From assembly GCF_000719555.1 (NCBI RefSeq), contig NZ_JOGX01000014.1, positions 69,373-133,372 of the forward strand: a stretch of DNA of 64,000 nt. The letters run 5' to 3'. The translations under genes and the position numbers were made by a program. Below are positions 56,089-64,000 of this stretch, piece after piece. Source of the DNA: Streptomyces sp. NRRL F-5727 (GTDB lineage Bacteria > Actinomycetota > Actinomycetes > Streptomycetales > Streptomycetaceae). How positions within the stretch are numbered: the first letter of the stretch is position 1; every line of letters starts with the position of its first letter. The notes beneath the pieces were generated by a model. It saw nothing but the letters and a program-made list of their open reading frames with translations. It was not told where the DNA came from and ran no database searches.

Positions 56089-56904
56089 TCAGCCCGCGAG
56101 GAGCGGGGTGAGCGCGGCGTTGAACTCCTCGACCGTCAGCGGCGGGTTCTGCGAGCCCTGGGCGGTCAGCGTCTTGCCGTCCATCTTCAGCGTCGGGGTG
56201 CCCGTCACACCGCTCTTGTCGAAGGTCTTCGACATCTTCATCGCCCAGGCGTCGAAGGTGCCGTCCTCCACGTGCTTCCTGAAGGCGGCGTTGCCCTTCA
56301 GCGCCGGGACCGTGTCCGCGACCTCCAGCAGGTAGGAGTCCTTCGCGAACTTGTCCTCGCTCTCCTCCGGGTGCCACTTCGCGGAGTAGAGCGCCGCCTT
56401 GTAGTCGAGGAACGCCTCCGGGCTGACGTCCAGCGCCGCGCCCAGCGCGGACAGGGCGTTCTTCGAGCCCTCGCCCTTGTCCATGTTGTCGATGAAGGTC
56501 GCGCCCACGTACTTGACCTTGTACTTGCCGGCCTCGACGTCCTTCTCCACGGTGGAGCCGACGGACTGCTCGAAGGTCGCGCAGACCGGGCAGCGCGAGT
56601 CCTCGTACAGCTCCAGGGTCTTCTTCGCCGACGCCTTGCCGACGACGACCGTGGTGCCGTTCTCGCCCTCGGTGTTCTTCGGGGCCGTGATCGTCTTCGC
56701 GTCGGCGGCGGTTTCCCACGCGGAGGGCTGGTTGGCCTGGACGACCGCGTAGCCGATGCCGCCGGCCGCGGCGAGCACCGCCACCGCCGAGACACCGACG
56801 ATCAGCTGCCGGCGGGCCCGGTCCTTCTTCGCCTGCGCCTCGCGCTCGGCGCGCAGACGCTCGCGGGCGGCAGCCTTGTTGGCCTGGTTGTTGCGTGCAC
56901 TCAT
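56089..56904 (-). CDS. Membrane-anchored DsbA-like thiol oxidoreductase
   Basis: A 271-residue protein. A strongly charged cytoplasmic N-terminus (AAARERLRAEREAQAKKDRARR) precedes one helix (LIVGVSAVAVLAAAGGIGYAVV, about 34-55). An extracytoplasmic DsbA/thioredoxin_4 domain follows. The active site is Cys-Pro-Val-Cys (DSRCPVCATFEQ, near 104-107), and the cis-Pro loop is GVTGTPTL. It should form or repair disulfides in exported proteins, such as the Cys-rich protease encoded nearby. ATG start; the gene lies 51 bp from the membrane-protein gene upstream, so they may be an operon. Confidence 0.92.
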   Translation of the reverse strand: MSARNNQANKAAARERLRAEREAQAKKDRARRQLIVGVSAVAVLAAAGGIGYAVVQANQPSAWETAADAKTITAPKNTEGENGTTVVVGKASAKKTLELYEDSRCPVCATFEQSVGSTVEKDVEAGKYKVKYVGATFIDNMDKGEGSKNALSALGAALDVSPEAFLDYKAALYSAKWHPEESEDKFAKDSYLLEVADTVPALKGNAAFRKHVEDGTFDAWAMKMSKTFDKSGVTGTPTLKMDGKTLTAQGSQNPPLTVEEFNAALTPLLAG

Positions 56905-56955
56905 GATCGTGAATCTCCGGAAGGAAAAAAGGGGTGGAACGGGGGGATCGTGCGC

Positions 56956-57657
56956 TCAGACGAGAGCGAGGGATCCCCGCGGCGGCCCCCGCCGCCCCAC
57001 GGAGTGCACCAGCGGCCGGGCCCGGGACACGCGCGGCCGGGGCCGCGGACGCGCCGCACCCGGCGCGGCCGGACGATCCGCGCCCGCCAGGGCCACGAGG
57101 AGCTCCAGCGGACGGAAGGCCGAGGCGGCCACCGCGCCGAGCAGCCGCACCAGTGCCCGCTCCCCGCCGCGCAGCCAGCCGGCCGCCGAGAGGCCGACCA
57201 GCACATGGGCGCCGAGCAGCAGCCACGGCAGTGCCGGATCGGGGGAGGAGAGCACCGCGGCGGCCGCGCCGTCGGGCGCCACCACACCGGGCAGCGGCGT
57301 GCCGACCGCCCCGCCGCACAGCACCTCGACGCCGAAGGAGCGCAGCGCGCCGGCGACCGGTCCGCCGGCGGGGCCGTAACAGACCGCCTGGCCGGAGGTG
57401 AAGAGCGTGTCGGCGGCCAGCTCCAGCGGGACGAGCAGCCCCGCGATCGGGCCGAAGCCGCGCTCCCGGCCGGCCAGCGCGTACGCCACGGCGAAGACGC
57501 CGACGGCGACCGGGACGACCGTGCCCAGCGGCAGCGGGACGCGCGAGAGCAGCACATGGGAGGCCACGGACAGCGTCACGACCAGTGCCGTGAAGACCGC
57601 CGCCCGCAGCGCCCTCAGCCGCGTCCCTGCCATGTCCATTGCCGAAGAGTCTGCCAC
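56956..57657 (-). CDS. Polytopic membrane protein of unknown function
   Basis: A 233-residue protein with about five or six hydrophobic helices between residues 18 and 195 (AVFTALVVTLSVASHVLLSRV, VVPVAVGVFAVAYALAG, and so on). Two cysteines (ADTLFTSGQAVCYGP and SFGVEVLCGGAVG) lie in the same extracytoplasmic-looking loop. A basic Pro/Arg tail ends it. I do not recognise the family. Pairing with the DsbA-like gene suggests a redox or export link, which is inference. GTG 57657 sits 5 nt after a TACGAC -10 (57663-57668); ATGs 57639 and 57633 are alternatives. Confidence 0.65.
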   Translation of the reverse strand: MADSSAMDMAGTRLRALRAAVFTALVVTLSVASHVLLSRVPLPLGTVVPVAVGVFAVAYALAGRERGFGPIAGLLVPLELAADTLFTSGQAVCYGPAGGPVAGALRSFGVEVLCGGAVGTPLPGVVAPDGAAAAVLSSPDPALPWLLLGAHVLVGLSAAGWLRGGERALVRLLGAVAASAFRPLELLVALAGADRPAAPGAARPRPRPRVSRARPLVHSVGRRGPPRGSLALV

Positions 57658-57699
57658 GCCGGGTCGTAAGGGGTCCCTAAGGAGGAGCTGTGGGCCCCG

Positions 57700-59025
57700 T
57701 CAGAAGCCCCGTATCCGTCCGTTCCGGAAGAGGTCCACGAAGATCTGGTGGTCGGCACGCGCGCGTGCCCCGTACGCGTGGGCGAACTCCACCAGCAGCT
57801 CCGCGAAGCCCTCCTCGTCGGCCGCGATCGCGCCGTCGATGGCCCGCTCGGTGGAGAACGGCACCAGCGAGTGGCCGCTGGACTCGTCCGCCGCCGCGTG
57901 CATGGTCGCGGTCGCCCGGCCCAGGTCGGCCACGGTCGCCGCGATGTCCTGCGGGTCGTCGATGTCGGACCAGTCCAGGTCCACCGCGTACGGCGACACC
58001 TCGGCGACCAGCTGCCCGGCGCCGTCCAGCTCCGTCCACCCCAGCCACGGGTCGGCGTGCGCCTGCAGCGCCCGCTGCGAGATCACCGTGCGGTGCCCCT
58101 CGTGCCGGAAGTAGCCCCGCACCGCCGGGTCCGTGACGTGGCGCGAGACCGCCGGGGTCTGCGCCTGCTTGAGGTAGATCACGACGTCGTTCTCCAGGGC
58201 GTCGCTGTGCCCCTCCAGGAGGATGTTGTACGAGGGGAGGCCGGCCGAGCCGATGCCGATCCCGCGCCGCCCGACCACGTCCTTCACCCGGTACGAGTCC
58301 GGGCGGACCAGGCTCGACCGCGGCAGCGTCTCCAGATAGCCGTCGAAGGCCGCCAGCACCTTGTAGCGGGTCGCCGCGTCCAGCGGGATCGCGCCGCCGC
58401 CGGCGGCGAAGCGGCGCTCGTACTCCCGTATCTCGGTCATCGAGTCGAGCAGCCCGAAGCGGGTCATCGCGCGGGCCTCGCGCAGCGCCCCGAGGAGCGC
58501 GCCGTCGGCGGTCTCCAGGGTGAAGCCGGGCACCTCGTCGCCCTTGGCGCCGGTGGCCAGGGCGTGGATCCGCTCCCGGTAGGCCGCCGCGTAGATCCGG
58601 ACCAGCTGGGTGATCTGCTCGTCGCTGAGCGCCTTGGAGTAGCCGATCAGGGCGAGGGAGGCGGCGAGCCGCTTGAGGTCCCAGGTGAAGGGCCCCACGT
58701 ACGCCTCGTCGAAGTCGTTCACGTTGAAGACCAGGCGTCCGTTGGCGTCCATGTAGGTGCCGAAGTTCTCCGCGTGGAGGTCGCCGTGGATCCACACCCG
58801 GCCGGTCCGCTCGTCCAGGAACGGGCCGCCCCGGGTCTCCCGCTCCAGGTCCTGGTAGAAGAGGCAGGCGGTGCCCCGGTAGAAGGCGAAGGCGGATCCG
58901 GCCATCTTCCGGAACTTGACCTTGAAGGCCGCCGGGTCGGCGGCGAGCAGCTCGCCGAAGGCGGTGTCGAAGACGGCGAGGATCTGCTCACCGCGCTCGG
59001 CGGCGGCGGGCTGGGGGACCGGCAT
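57700..59025 (-). CDS. DUF2252 protein (kinase-like fold)
   Basis: A 441-residue DUF2252 protein. Family motifs include FRKMAGSAFAFYRGTACLFY and VWIHGDLHAENFGTY, a HGDxHxxN loop like that of aminoglycoside-kinase-type enzymes. VFNVNDFDEAYVGPFTWDLKRLAASL (a D-F-D metal site) and VGRRGIGIGSAGLPSYNILLEG follow. The likely activity is phosphotransfer to an unknown substrate, inferred from the fold. ATG 59025 is chosen because AGGAGG lies 9 nt upstream. The upstream ATG 59055 has no ribosome site. It is divergent from dnaE. Confidence 0.9.
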   Translation of the reverse strand: MPVPQPAAAERGEQILAVFDTAFGELLAADPAAFKVKFRKMAGSAFAFYRGTACLFYQDLERETRGGPFLDERTGRVWIHGDLHAENFGTYMDANGRLVFNVNDFDEAYVGPFTWDLKRLAASLALIGYSKALSDEQITQLVRIYAAAYRERIHALATGAKGDEVPGFTLETADGALLGALREARAMTRFGLLDSMTEIREYERRFAAGGGAIPLDAATRYKVLAAFDGYLETLPRSSLVRPDSYRVKDVVGRRGIGIGSAGLPSYNILLEGHSDALENDVVIYLKQAQTPAVSRHVTDPAVRGYFRHEGHRTVISQRALQAHADPWLGWTELDGAGQLVAEVSPYAVDLDWSDIDDPQDIAATVADLGRATATMHAAADESSGHSLVPFSTERAIDGAIAADEEGFAELLVEFAHAYGARARADHQIFVDLFRNGRIRGF

Positions 59026-59184
59026 CGAAGGTGCCTCCTGTGCGGGACTGGTCATGACAAATGGGGACAGGTGTTCCCTGACTCACAACGCGCGACGGTA
59101 CCGGCCGGTGCCCGCCTCCTGTCACTCGTGCGACGTAGACTTCGACGCTGTCCCCCCAGAAGTTCATAGTCGGAGGCACCCCCT

Positions 59185-62100
59185 GTGACCAAGCCGCCCT
59201 TCACGCACCTCCACGTCCACACCCAGTACTCCCTGCTGGACGGTGCCGCGCGGCTGAAGGACATGTTCAACGCGTGCAACGAGATGGGCATGACCCATAT
59301 CGCCATGTCCGACCACGGCAACCTGCACGGCGCCTACGACTTCTTCCACAGCGCCAAGAAGGCGGGGGTCACGCCGATCATCGGCATCGAGGCGTACGTC
59401 GCCCCCGAGTCCCGGCGGAACAAGCGCAAGATCCAGTGGGGCCAGCCGCACCAGAAGAAGGACGACGTCTCCGGCTCCGGCGGCTACACCCACAAGACGA
59501 TCTGGGCGGCGAACGCCACCGGACTGCACAACCTCTTCAAGCTCTCCTCCGACGCCTACGCCGAGGGCTGGCTCCAGAAGTGGCCCCGGATGGACAAGGA
59601 GACCATCTCCCAGTGGTCGGAGGGCCTGATCGCCTCCACCGGCTGCCCCTCCGGCGAGCTCCAGACCCGGCTGCGCCTCGGCCAGTTCGACGAGGCCCTG
59701 AAGTCGGCCTCCGAGTACCAGGACATCTTCGGCAAGGACCGCTACTTCCTGGAGCTGATGGACCACGGCATCGAGATCGAGCGCCGGGTCCGCGACGGCC
59801 TGCTGGAGATCGGCAAGAAGCTCGGCATCCCGCCGCTGGTCACCAACGACTCGCACTACACCTACGCGCACGAGGCGACCGCCCACGACGCGCTGCTCTG
59901 CATCCAGACCGGCAAGAACCTCTCCGACCCGGACCGCTTCAAGTTCGACGGCACGGGCTACTACCTGAAGTCCACGGACGAGATGTACGCCATCGACTCC
60001 TCGGACGCCTGGCAGGAGGGGTGCGCCAACACGCTCCTGGTCGCCGAGCAGGTCGACACCACCGGCATGTTCGAGGCCAAGAACCTCATGCCGAAGTTCG
60101 ACATCCCGGAGGGCTACACCGAGGTCACCTGGTTCCGCGCGGAGACCATGAAGGGCATGCACCGGCGCTTCCCGAACGGGATCCCCGAGGACCGCATGAA
60201 GCAGGTCGAGTACGAGATGGACACCATCATCTCGATGGGCTTCCCGGGCTACTTCCTCGTCGTCGCCGACTTCATCATGTGGGCCAAGAGCCAGGGCATC
60301 GCCGTGGGCCCCGGCCGAGGCTCCGCGGCCGGCTCGATCGTCGCGTACGCCATGGGCATCACCGACCTCGACCCGATCCCGCACGGCCTGATCTTCGAGC
60401 GCTTCCTCAACCCCGAGCGCATCTCGATGCCCGATGTCGACATCGACTTCGACGAGCGCCGGCGCGTCGAGGTGATCCGCTACGTGACCGAGAAGTACGG
60501 CGCCGACAAGGTCGCCATGATCGGCACCTACGGCAAGATCAAGGCCAAGAACGCGATCAAGGACTCCGCGCGCGTGCTGGGCTACCCGTACGCCATGGGC
60601 GACCGGCTCACCAAGGCCATGCCCGCCGACGTCCTCGGCAAGGGCATCGACCTCGACGGCATCACCAACCCCTCCCACCCGCGCTACAGCGAGGCGGGCG
60701 AGATCCGGGCGATGTACGAGAACGAGCCCGACGTGAAGAAGGTCATCGACACCGCCAAGGGCGTCGAGGGCCTGGTCCGCCAGATGGGCGTGCACGCCGC
60801 CGGCGTGATCATGTCCAGCGAGCCGATCGTCGACCACGCCCCGATCTGGGTGCGGCACACCGACGGCGTCACCATCACGCAGTGGGACTACCCGCAGTGC
60901 GAGTCGCTCGGCCTGCTGAAGATGGACTTCCTCGGCCTGCGCAACCTCACGATCATGGACGACGCCGTCAAGATGGTGAAGGCCAACAAGGGGATCGACC
61001 TCGACCTCCTGGCCCTGCCGCTCGACGACCCCAAGACCTTCGAGCTGCTCCAGCGCGGCGACACCCTCGGCGTCTTCCAGTTCGACGGCGGCCCCATGCG
61101 GTCCCTGCTGCGGCTGATGAAGCCCGACAACTTCGAAGACATCTCCGCCGTGTCCGCGCTCTACCGCCCGGGCCCGATGGGCATGAACTCGCACACCAAC
61201 TACGCCCTGCGCAAGAACGGCCAGCAGGAGATCACCCCGATCCACCCCGAGCTGGAGAAGCCGCTCGAAGAGGTGCTCGCGGTCACCTACGGTCTGATCG
61301 TCTACCAGGAGCAGGTGCAGAAGGCCGCCCAGATCATCGCCGGCTACTCGCTCGGCGAGGCCGACATCCTCCGCCGCGTCATGGGCAAGAAGAAGCCCGA
61401 CGAGCTGGCGAAGAACTTCACCATCTTCCAGGCCGGCGCCCAGAAGAACGGCTACAGCGACGAGGCCATCCAGGCCCTCTGGGACGTGCTGGTCCCCTTC
61501 GCCGGCTACGCCTTCAACAAGGCGCACTCCGCCGCGTACGGCCTGGTCTCCTACTGGACCGCCTACCTCAAGGCGAACTACCCCGCCGAGTACATGGCGG
61601 GCCTGCTGACCTCGGTCAAGGACGACAAGGACAAGTCCGCGGTCTACCTCAACGAGTGCCGCCGCATGGGCATCAAGGTCCTCCCGCCGAACGTCAACGA
61701 GTCGGAGGCGAACTTCGCCGCCCAGGGCGACGACGTCATCCTCTTCGGCCTCACCGCCGTCCGGAACGTCGGCGCCAACGTCGTCGAGTCGATCATCAAG
61801 AGCCGCAAGGCCAAGGGGAAGTACTCCTCCTTCCCCGACTTCCTCGACAAGGTCGAGGCCGTGGTCTGCAACAAGCGCACCATCGAGTCGCTGATCAAGG
61901 CCGGCGCCTTCGACACCATGGGCCACACCCGCAAGGGCCTGGTCGCCCAGCACGAGCCCATGATCGACAACGTGGTGGCGGTCAAGCGCAAGGAGGCCGA
62001 GGGACAGTTCGACCTCTTCGGCGGCATGGGTGAGGAGGACAGCAGCGAGCCCGGCTTCGGCCTGGACGTCACCTTCACCGACGACGAGTGGGACAAGACC

Positions 62101-62724
62101 TACCTGCTCGCGCAGGAGCGCGAGATGCTCGGCCTGTACGTCTCCGACCACCCGCTCTTCGGCCTGGAGCACGTCCTCTCCGACAAGACCGACGCCGGCA
62201 TCTCCCAGCTCACCGGCGGCGAGCACGCCGACGGCGCGGTCGTCACCATCGGCGGCATCATCTCCGGCCTCCAGCGGAAGATGACCAAGCAGGGCAACGC
62301 CTGGGCCATCGCCACCGTCGAGGACCTGGCCGGCTCCATCGAGTGCATGTTCTTCCCGGCCACCTACCAGCTGGTCTCCACCCAGCTCGTCGAGGACGCC
62401 GTCGTCTTCGTCAAGGGCCGGCTCGACAAGCGCGAGGACGTGCCCCGGCTGGTCGCCATGGAGCTGATGGTCCCCGACCTCTCCAACGCCGGGACCAACG
62501 CCCCCGTGATCCTCACCATCCCCGCCCTCAAGGTCACCCCGCCGATGGTGAGCCGGCTGGACGAGATCCTCCGCCACCACAAGGGCAACACCGAGGTGCG
62601 GATCAAGCTCCAGGGCCCCCGCTCCACCACCGTGCTCCGGCTCGACCGCCACCGGGTCCAGCCCGACCCCGCCCTCTTCGGCGACCTGAAGGTGCTGCTC
62701 GGCCCGTCCTGCCTGGCCGGCTGA
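59185..62724 (+). CDS. dnaE: DNA polymerase III alpha subunit DnaE
   Basis: A 1179-residue replicative polymerase. The N-terminal PHP domain starts FTHLHVHTQYSLLDGAARL, with IAMSDHGNLHG. The palm has catalytic aspartates in MPDVDIDFDERRR and GPGRGSAAGSIVAYA. VTYGLIVYQEQVQKAAQIIAGYSLGEADILRRVMGKKK and AFNKAHSAAYGLVSYWTAYLKANYP are in the fingers. An HhH region follows, then an OB-fold near 990-1080 (GAVVTIGGIISGLQRKMTKQGNAWAIATVEDLAGSIECMFF). It is the DnaE1 type, essential for chromosome replication. The GTG follows GGAGG. Confidence 0.97.
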   Translation: MTKPPFTHLHVHTQYSLLDGAARLKDMFNACNEMGMTHIAMSDHGNLHGAYDFFHSAKKAGVTPIIGIEAYVAPESRRNKRKIQWGQPHQKKDDVSGSGGYTHKTIWAANATGLHNLFKLSSDAYAEGWLQKWPRMDKETISQWSEGLIASTGCPSGELQTRLRLGQFDEALKSASEYQDIFGKDRYFLELMDHGIEIERRVRDGLLEIGKKLGIPPLVTNDSHYTYAHEATAHDALLCIQTGKNLSDPDRFKFDGTGYYLKSTDEMYAIDSSDAWQEGCANTLLVAEQVDTTGMFEAKNLMPKFDIPEGYTEVTWFRAETMKGMHRRFPNGIPEDRMKQVEYEMDTIISMGFPGYFLVVADFIMWAKSQGIAVGPGRGSAAGSIVAYAMGITDLDPIPHGLIFERFLNPERISMPDVDIDFDERRRVEVIRYVTEKYGADKVAMIGTYGKIKAKNAIKDSARVLGYPYAMGDRLTKAMPADVLGKGIDLDGITNPSHPRYSEAGEIRAMYENEPDVKKVIDTAKGVEGLVRQMGVHAAGVIMSSEPIVDHAPIWVRHTDGVTITQWDYPQCESLGLLKMDFLGLRNLTIMDDAVKMVKANKGIDLDLLALPLDDPKTFELLQRGDTLGVFQFDGGPMRSLLRLMKPDNFEDISAVSALYRPGPMGMNSHTNYALRKNGQQEITPIHPELEKPLEEVLAVTYGLIVYQEQVQKAAQIIAGYSLGEADILRRVMGKKKPDELAKNFTIFQAGAQKNGYSDEAIQALWDVLVPFAGYAFNKAHSAAYGLVSYWTAYLKANYPAEYMAGLLTSVKDDKDKSAVYLNECRRMGIKVLPPNVNESEANFAAQGDDVILFGLTAVRNVGANVVESIIKSRKAKGKYSSFPDFLDKVEAVVCNKRTIESLIKAGAFDTMGHTRKGLVAQHEPMIDNVVAVKRKEAEGQFDLFGGMGEEDSSEPGFGLDVTFTDDEWDKTYLLAQEREMLGLYVSDHPLFGLEHVLSDKTDAGISQLTGGEHADGAVVTIGGIISGLQRKMTKQGNAWAIATVEDLAGSIECMFFPATYQLVSTQLVEDAVVFVKGRLDKREDVPRLVAMELMVPDLSNAGTNAPVILTIPALKVTPPMVSRLDEILRHHKGNTEVRIKLQGPRSTTVLRLDRHRVQPDPALFGDLKVLLGPSCLAG

Positions 62725-62741
62725 CCGGTCCGCACACGCGC

Positions 62742-62775
62742 AAGGGGCGCGCCCGTCGTCACGGGCGCGCCCCTT
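62742..62775. terminator. Terminator between dnaE and the 57-residue protein gene
   Basis: Perfect 15-bp arms AAGGGGCGCGCCCGT (62742-62756) and their complement (62761-62775) flank a CGTC loop. It lies 18 bp after dnaE and 28 bp from the convergent small gene. Confidence 0.8.
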
Positions 62776-62802
62776 TGCCGTCTTCCGGGCGTCAGTCGTG
62801 CG

Positions 62803-62976
62803 TCAGTTGTGACCGAAGCGCTTCTGACGGCCCTTCCGTGCCATGTCACCGGGGGTGACCTGGGAGGCACGGCTCTCGGCCTGGGACTCCATCGACGACT
62901 GCTGCGCCTGCTGGGCACCGCGCTCGGCCGGCGACTGCTGCTGCTTCTGACGGTTCTGGTTGCGGTTCTTGGCCAT
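62803..62976 (-). CDS. Small basic Gln/Arg-rich protein
   Basis: A 57-residue protein beginning MAKNRNQNRQKQQQSPAERG and ending GDMARKGRQKRFGHN. It is rich in Gln, Arg, Lys and Ser, without hydrophobic segments, and likely disordered. The ATG follows GAGGAGG with good spacing. The TPGDMARKGRQKRFGHN end looks conserved-domain-like but I do not know its function. Nucleic-acid binding is possible from charge only. Not part of any operon seen here. Confidence 0.75.
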   Translation of the reverse strand: MAKNRNQNRQKQQQSPAERGAQQAQQSSMESQAESRASQVTPGDMARKGRQKRFGHN

Positions 62977-63220
62977 GGGGATGATGCCTCCTCGAAGGGA
63001 TCTAGGGGCCAGGGCCGCTGTCAGACTCACATACGGGAGAAAGCGCCGCATGTTGGATCATTACGGTGTGTGAGGGCGCCGCGCGCGGCGGCCGGTTCCG
63101 GTTCCGCCACGCCGATGATCCAGTTCCGGCCGTCAACCCCCCGGCCGTCGGGCAGACTCGATGGAACCCGGAGCACCTGAGATCCCGAGTCCGGCCGAGA
63201 TCCGAAAGAAGGTGGAGCAC

Positions 63221-64000
63221 GTGGACCGATGCGTCGTCCTGGTGGACGCCGGCTATCTGCTGGGGGCCGCCGCCAGCCTGCTCGCCGGGGACTCGTCCCG
63301 GTCCCGCATCAGCGTGGACCACGCCGGGCTCATCCAGCAGCTGCGTGAACGGGCCGAGATCGAGACCGGCCTCCCGCTGCTGCGGATCTACTGGTTCGAC
63401 GGCGCCCCCGACCGGGTGCCCCAGCCCGAACACCGCCGGCTCCGCGTCATGCCCCGGGTCACCGTCCGGCTGGGCGCCCTGACCCGCAGCGACGGCCGCT
63501 GGGCGCAGAAGGGCGTCGACGCGGCCATGCACACCGAGCTCACCGAACTGGCCCGCAACCGCGCCTGCTCCGACATCGTCCTCGTCACCGGCGACGGCGA
63601 CCTGCTCCCCGGCCTGATGTCCGCCAAGGAACACGGCGTCGCCGTCCACCTCTGGGCCGTCCAGGCCGCCGACGGCGACTACAACCAGTCCGAGGACCTG
63701 GTCGCCGAGGCCGACGAGCGCCGGGTCCTCGACCGGACCTGGATCACCCGGGCCGTCCGCGCCAAGGACCTCACCGGCGTCTGCGCCCCGCCGCCGGTGC
63801 CCCGCCCCGAGATCGCCGCCATCCTCTCCGCCCCGCTCCCCGAGTCCGCCCTCGCCTCCGCCGAGCGGGCCGCCGAGGCCGCCACCCGGAACGGGCGCCC
63901 GGCCGACGGGGCCCCCGCCCCCGCCGCGGCCGGCCACGGACCCGCCGCCGCCCCCGCCCCCGCCGCCGGCAGGACCGTCCCCACCCCCAAGGACCTCGCC
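63221..64000 (+). CDS. NYN-domain protein (PIN-like), cut by window end
   Basis: At least 260 residues, still open at the window end. It starts VDRCVVLVDAGYLLGAAASLLAGD, the NYN (LabA/DUF88-type) opening with the first metal-site Asp. VDAAMHTELTELARNRACSDIVLVTGDGDLLPGL carries the remaining acidic residues of this PIN-like ribonuclease fold. After about residue 190 the sequence turns into a Pro/Ala linker, with PPPVPRPEIAAILSAPLP before it. A role in RNA cleavage is likely from the fold; the target is unknown. GTG 63221 follows GGTGGAG. ATG 63161 would add 20 residues. Confidence 0.85.
   Translation, partial: MDRCVVLVDAGYLLGAAASLLAGDSSRSRISVDHAGLIQQLRERAEIETGLPLLRIYWFDGAPDRVPQPEHRRLRVMPRVTVRLGALTRSDGRWAQKGVDAAMHTELTELARNRACSDIVLVTGDGDLLPGLMSAKEHGVAVHLWAVQAADGDYNQSEDLVAEADERRVLDRTWITRAVRAKDLTGVCAPPPVPRPEIAAILSAPLPESALASAERAAEAATRNGRPADGAPAPAAAGHGPAAAPAPAAGRTVPTPKDLA

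Noticed and set aside
59164..62652. 1162-codon open frame antisense to dnaE
   Set aside because: Mirror of dnaE codons with Val/Gly/Glu/Leu bias, no recognisable domain.

Overview
The window is a very GC-rich actinobacterial chromosome segment, almost certainly from Streptomyces or a close relative. The evidence is frequent GTG/TTG starts, strong third-position GC bias, a dcw cluster ending in sepF-sepG-divIVA, a SAV_6107-type HEPN protein, DUF3040, DUF2252 and DUF4126 proteins, and an FtsZ that starts [10 protein letters not shown]. The gene order matches, as I recall it, the S. coelicolor interval from about SCO2110 (PASTA kinase) to SCO2064 (dnaE). I see no insertion sequences, phage, CRISPR arrays, tRNA or rRNA genes, and no base-composition break suggesting transfer. 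This is core chromosome, so the interest lies in regulatory sites and in altered active sites rather than in an accessory island.

Region 1 (0-11 kb). A sulfite-oxidase-like molybdoenzyme is followed by a His-rich DUF4396 membrane protein behind a CsoR-like copper operator, then endonuclease IV and a PASTA Ser/Thr kinase. The thiazole operon thiO-thiS-thiG follows, under a TPP riboswitch. Then come a FAD oxidoreductase, an Rv2175c-like DNA-binding protein (that family is a kinase substrate in mycobacteria), thiE, metF and a Tyr/Gly-rich membrane protein.

Region 2 (11-25.3 kb). A phytoene-desaturase-like flavoprotein and a DUF4126 protein precede an ABC-like protein/YhgE/TetR operon with a large palindromic operator. 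A HEPN protein, a methyltransferase and DUF3040 follow. The moxR-DUF58-TgpA transglutaminase operon and a beta-carbonic anhydrase complete the region.

Region 3 (25.4-43.4 kb). This is the division and cell-wall cluster: rsmH, ftsL, ftsI, murE, murF, mraY, murD, ftsW, murG, ftsQ, ftsZ, pgeF, a YggS-type PLP protein, sepF, sepG and divIVA. Most genes overlap or nearly touch. No mraZ precedes rsmH. Lipid II precursors are made by MurE/F/D, MraY and MurG, polymerised and cross-linked by FtsW/FtsI, and positioned by FtsZ/SepF/SepG and DivIVA. Two strong hairpins end the cluster.

Region 4 (43.4-64 kb). ileS encodes a type-2 IleRS with a swapped GXHH signature, behind a T-box leader. Then come a DksA-like protein with a histone-like tail, lspA, an RluA-family pseudouridine synthase, a GNAT protein, a small secreted peptide, a CPA1 antiporter and a dienelactone-hydrolase-like protein. 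A secreted M43 protease, a Tat-exported PhoD phosphatase with a PHO box, a membrane-anchored DsbA-like protein, a DUF2252 protein and dnaE follow. A 57-residue basic protein and a NYN-domain protein cut by the window end close the segment.

A recurring theme is a TANNNT-like -10 box placed 5-8 nt before the start codon with no Shine-Dalgarno sequence. I find it at about eleven genes, which suggests many leaderless transcripts.
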